A DNA stretch of 15,591 nucleotides. Source: Alphaproteobacteria bacterium. Lineage in GTDB: Bacteria; Pseudomonadota; Alphaproteobacteria; Micropepsales; Micropepsaceae. The translations under genes and the position numbers were made by a program. A model generated the notes under the pieces. The model was not told where the DNA came from. It ran no database searches and was given only the letters and a program-made list of their open reading frames with translations. Shown piece by piece: positions 15,000 to 15,591 of the stretch (its first letter is position 1; every line of letters starts with the position of its first letter). The stretch lies in the NCBI GenBank assembly GCA_025935155.1, contig JAICVV010000014.1, forward strand, positions 1-15,591, read 5' to 3'.

Positions 15000-15473
15000 T
15001 TAAAGCACGCCGCGCTTGTGCTCGCCCACCACCATGCGGCCGGGCTTGAACGCCCGTTTGAACACGTTCAGCGCCTTCTTCGGGTCGGCGTCTCCGCACA
15101 TGAAGACGTCGAACGCCGCGTAGCCGCGCTCCGGCCAGGTGTGCACGCTGATGTGACTTTCCGCCAGCACCGCCACGCCGGAAATGCCGCCGCCTTCGGT
15201 GAAGGTGTGCAGGTGGATGTGGAGAAGCGTTGCGCCCGCGGCGTTCACCGCATCGATCAGCGCCCGCTCGATCCTGTCCCTGTCGTCGAGCCCCTGGGCT
15301 TCCCACAGATCGATGATCAGGTGGCTGCCCGCAAAGGTCAGCCCGTTGCGGGTGATGAAGTGATCCTTCGCCTCCGGCGTGGGCTGGGCAGCGATTGCGG
15401 CAGCCTTTGGGGAAATCCGGACGCGCGGCGCCCTCGCTTCCTTGTTCGCTGTCACCAGTTGCAGTGTAGCCAT
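15000..15473 (-). CDS. speD: S-adenosylmethionine decarboxylase proenzyme
   Basis: 157 residues, class 1 (SpeD/SpeH) prokaryotic type. It decarboxylates S-adenosylmethionine to give the aminopropyl donor for spermidine. The proenzyme cuts itself between Glu105 and Ser106 (LAESHISVHTWPERG), turning Ser106 into the pyruvoyl cofactor. Partner residues are in place: His111 and Cys126 (FMCGDADP), matching T. maritima Ser63, His68 and Cys83. An N-terminal extension of about 43 residues, basic and Ala/Pro-rich, is absent from the T. maritima form. The ATG at 15473 has AGG about 8 bases upstream. No spermidine synthase gene lies beside it in the window. It converges on the toxin gene, with a likely terminator between. 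Confidence 0.95.
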   Translation of the reverse strand: MATLQLVTANKEARAPRVRISPKAAAIAAQPTPEAKDHFITRNGLTFAGSHLIIDLWEAQGLDDRDRIERALIDAVNAAGATLLHIHLHTFTEGGGISGVAVLAESHISVHTWPERGYAAFDVFMCGDADPKKALNVFKRAFKPGRMVVGEHKRGVL

Positions 15474-15542
15474 TTCGGGTACCTACCCTTCTGTAAGGTT
15501 GACACCTGCGCCTTGGCCTTACGACTTCCGGACGCGTCCAAG
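15474..15542 (-). promoter_or_regulatory. Leader region of speD
   Basis: The 69 bases before speD hold an inverted repeat GTAAGG (15493-15498) / CCTTAC (15517-15522) that could form a leader hairpin, a perfect palindrome GGACGCGTCC (15530-15539), and GGGTA-CC-TACCC (15477-15488) over the ribosome site. No good -35/-10 pair was seen; transcription may start within or come from beyond the edge. Confidence 0.3.
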
Positions 15543-15575
15543 AAAAAAGCAGCGGACGGAAGGCCGTCGCGCCGC
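15543..15575 (-). terminator. Strong rho-independent terminator or attenuator upstream of speD
   Basis: Reading the minus strand, a stem of about 11 bp (arms 15575-15564 and 15559-15549, one bulge and one G-U pair) with a CCTT loop is followed at once by six T residues (15548-15543). It is the best terminator in the window. It sits 70-102 bases before the speD ATG, so it either ends a gene beyond the right edge or acts as an attenuator for speD. Confidence 0.6.
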
Positions 15576-15591
15576 TTCGCTCCGTTGCCGG

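Noticed and set aside
15474..15591. Known riboswitch or speF-type leader before speD
   Set aside because: I could not match any known consensus; only generic hairpins are visible, so no named RNA is claimed.

Overview
The window looks like a GC-rich alphaproteobacterial chromosome segment. The reasons are the alphaproteobacterial forms of phosphomannomutase and PepN, a DUF1289 protein, a PleC/DivJ-like histidine kinase, and cell-cycle type sites between genes: a perfect TTAA-N7-TTAA CtrA-type box and clustered GANTC (CcrM) sites. The order is not certain; Micropepsales, Caulobacterales or Rhizobiales relatives would all fit. I see no rRNA, tRNA, CRISPR array or insertion sequence.

Layout. 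1-1433 (-): phosphomannomutase/phosphoglucomutase, running off the left edge, preceded by a small zinc-ribbon protein (1498-1728, -). 1819-2373 (+): a secreted outer-membrane beta-barrel with a PagL-like end, convergent with an unknown protein (2380-2907, -) that has a CtrA-type box and a GANTC site in its promoter region. 2977-3945 (-): a secreted, proline-rich-tailed unknown protein, divergent from a 957-residue coiled-coil / membrane / SH3b protein (4118-6991, +). 7056-10987 (+): a sulfotransferase, a DUF1289 protein and aminopeptidase N. 11111-12769 (+): a membrane sensor histidine kinase whose stop codon overlaps that of a convergent PuuA-like glutamine synthetase (12766-14166, -). 14304-14940 (+): a ribbon-helix-helix antitoxin / PIN toxin pair. 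15000-15473 (-): S-adenosylmethionine decarboxylase, with a terminator-like hairpin in front of it at the right edge.

How the genes fit together. Phosphomannomutase makes sugar phosphates for surface polysaccharides or lipopolysaccharide. The beta-barrel may modify lipid A, the sulfotransferase may decorate a surface molecule, and the coiled-coil SH3b protein probably spans the inner membrane, so the left two thirds lean towards the cell envelope. The right third holds two genes linked to polyamines (PuuA-like ligase and SpeD) with a toxin-antitoxin module between them. These pathway links are inferences; the genes are on different strands and do not form one operon.

The least explained part is 2908-6991: an uncharacterised gene with a cell-cycle type promoter, an unknown secreted protein, and a divergent giant coiled-coil protein with tandem 65-residue repeats and a periplasmic SH3b domain. 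It is the best candidate for something not yet described, but nothing in the sequence proves these genes act together.
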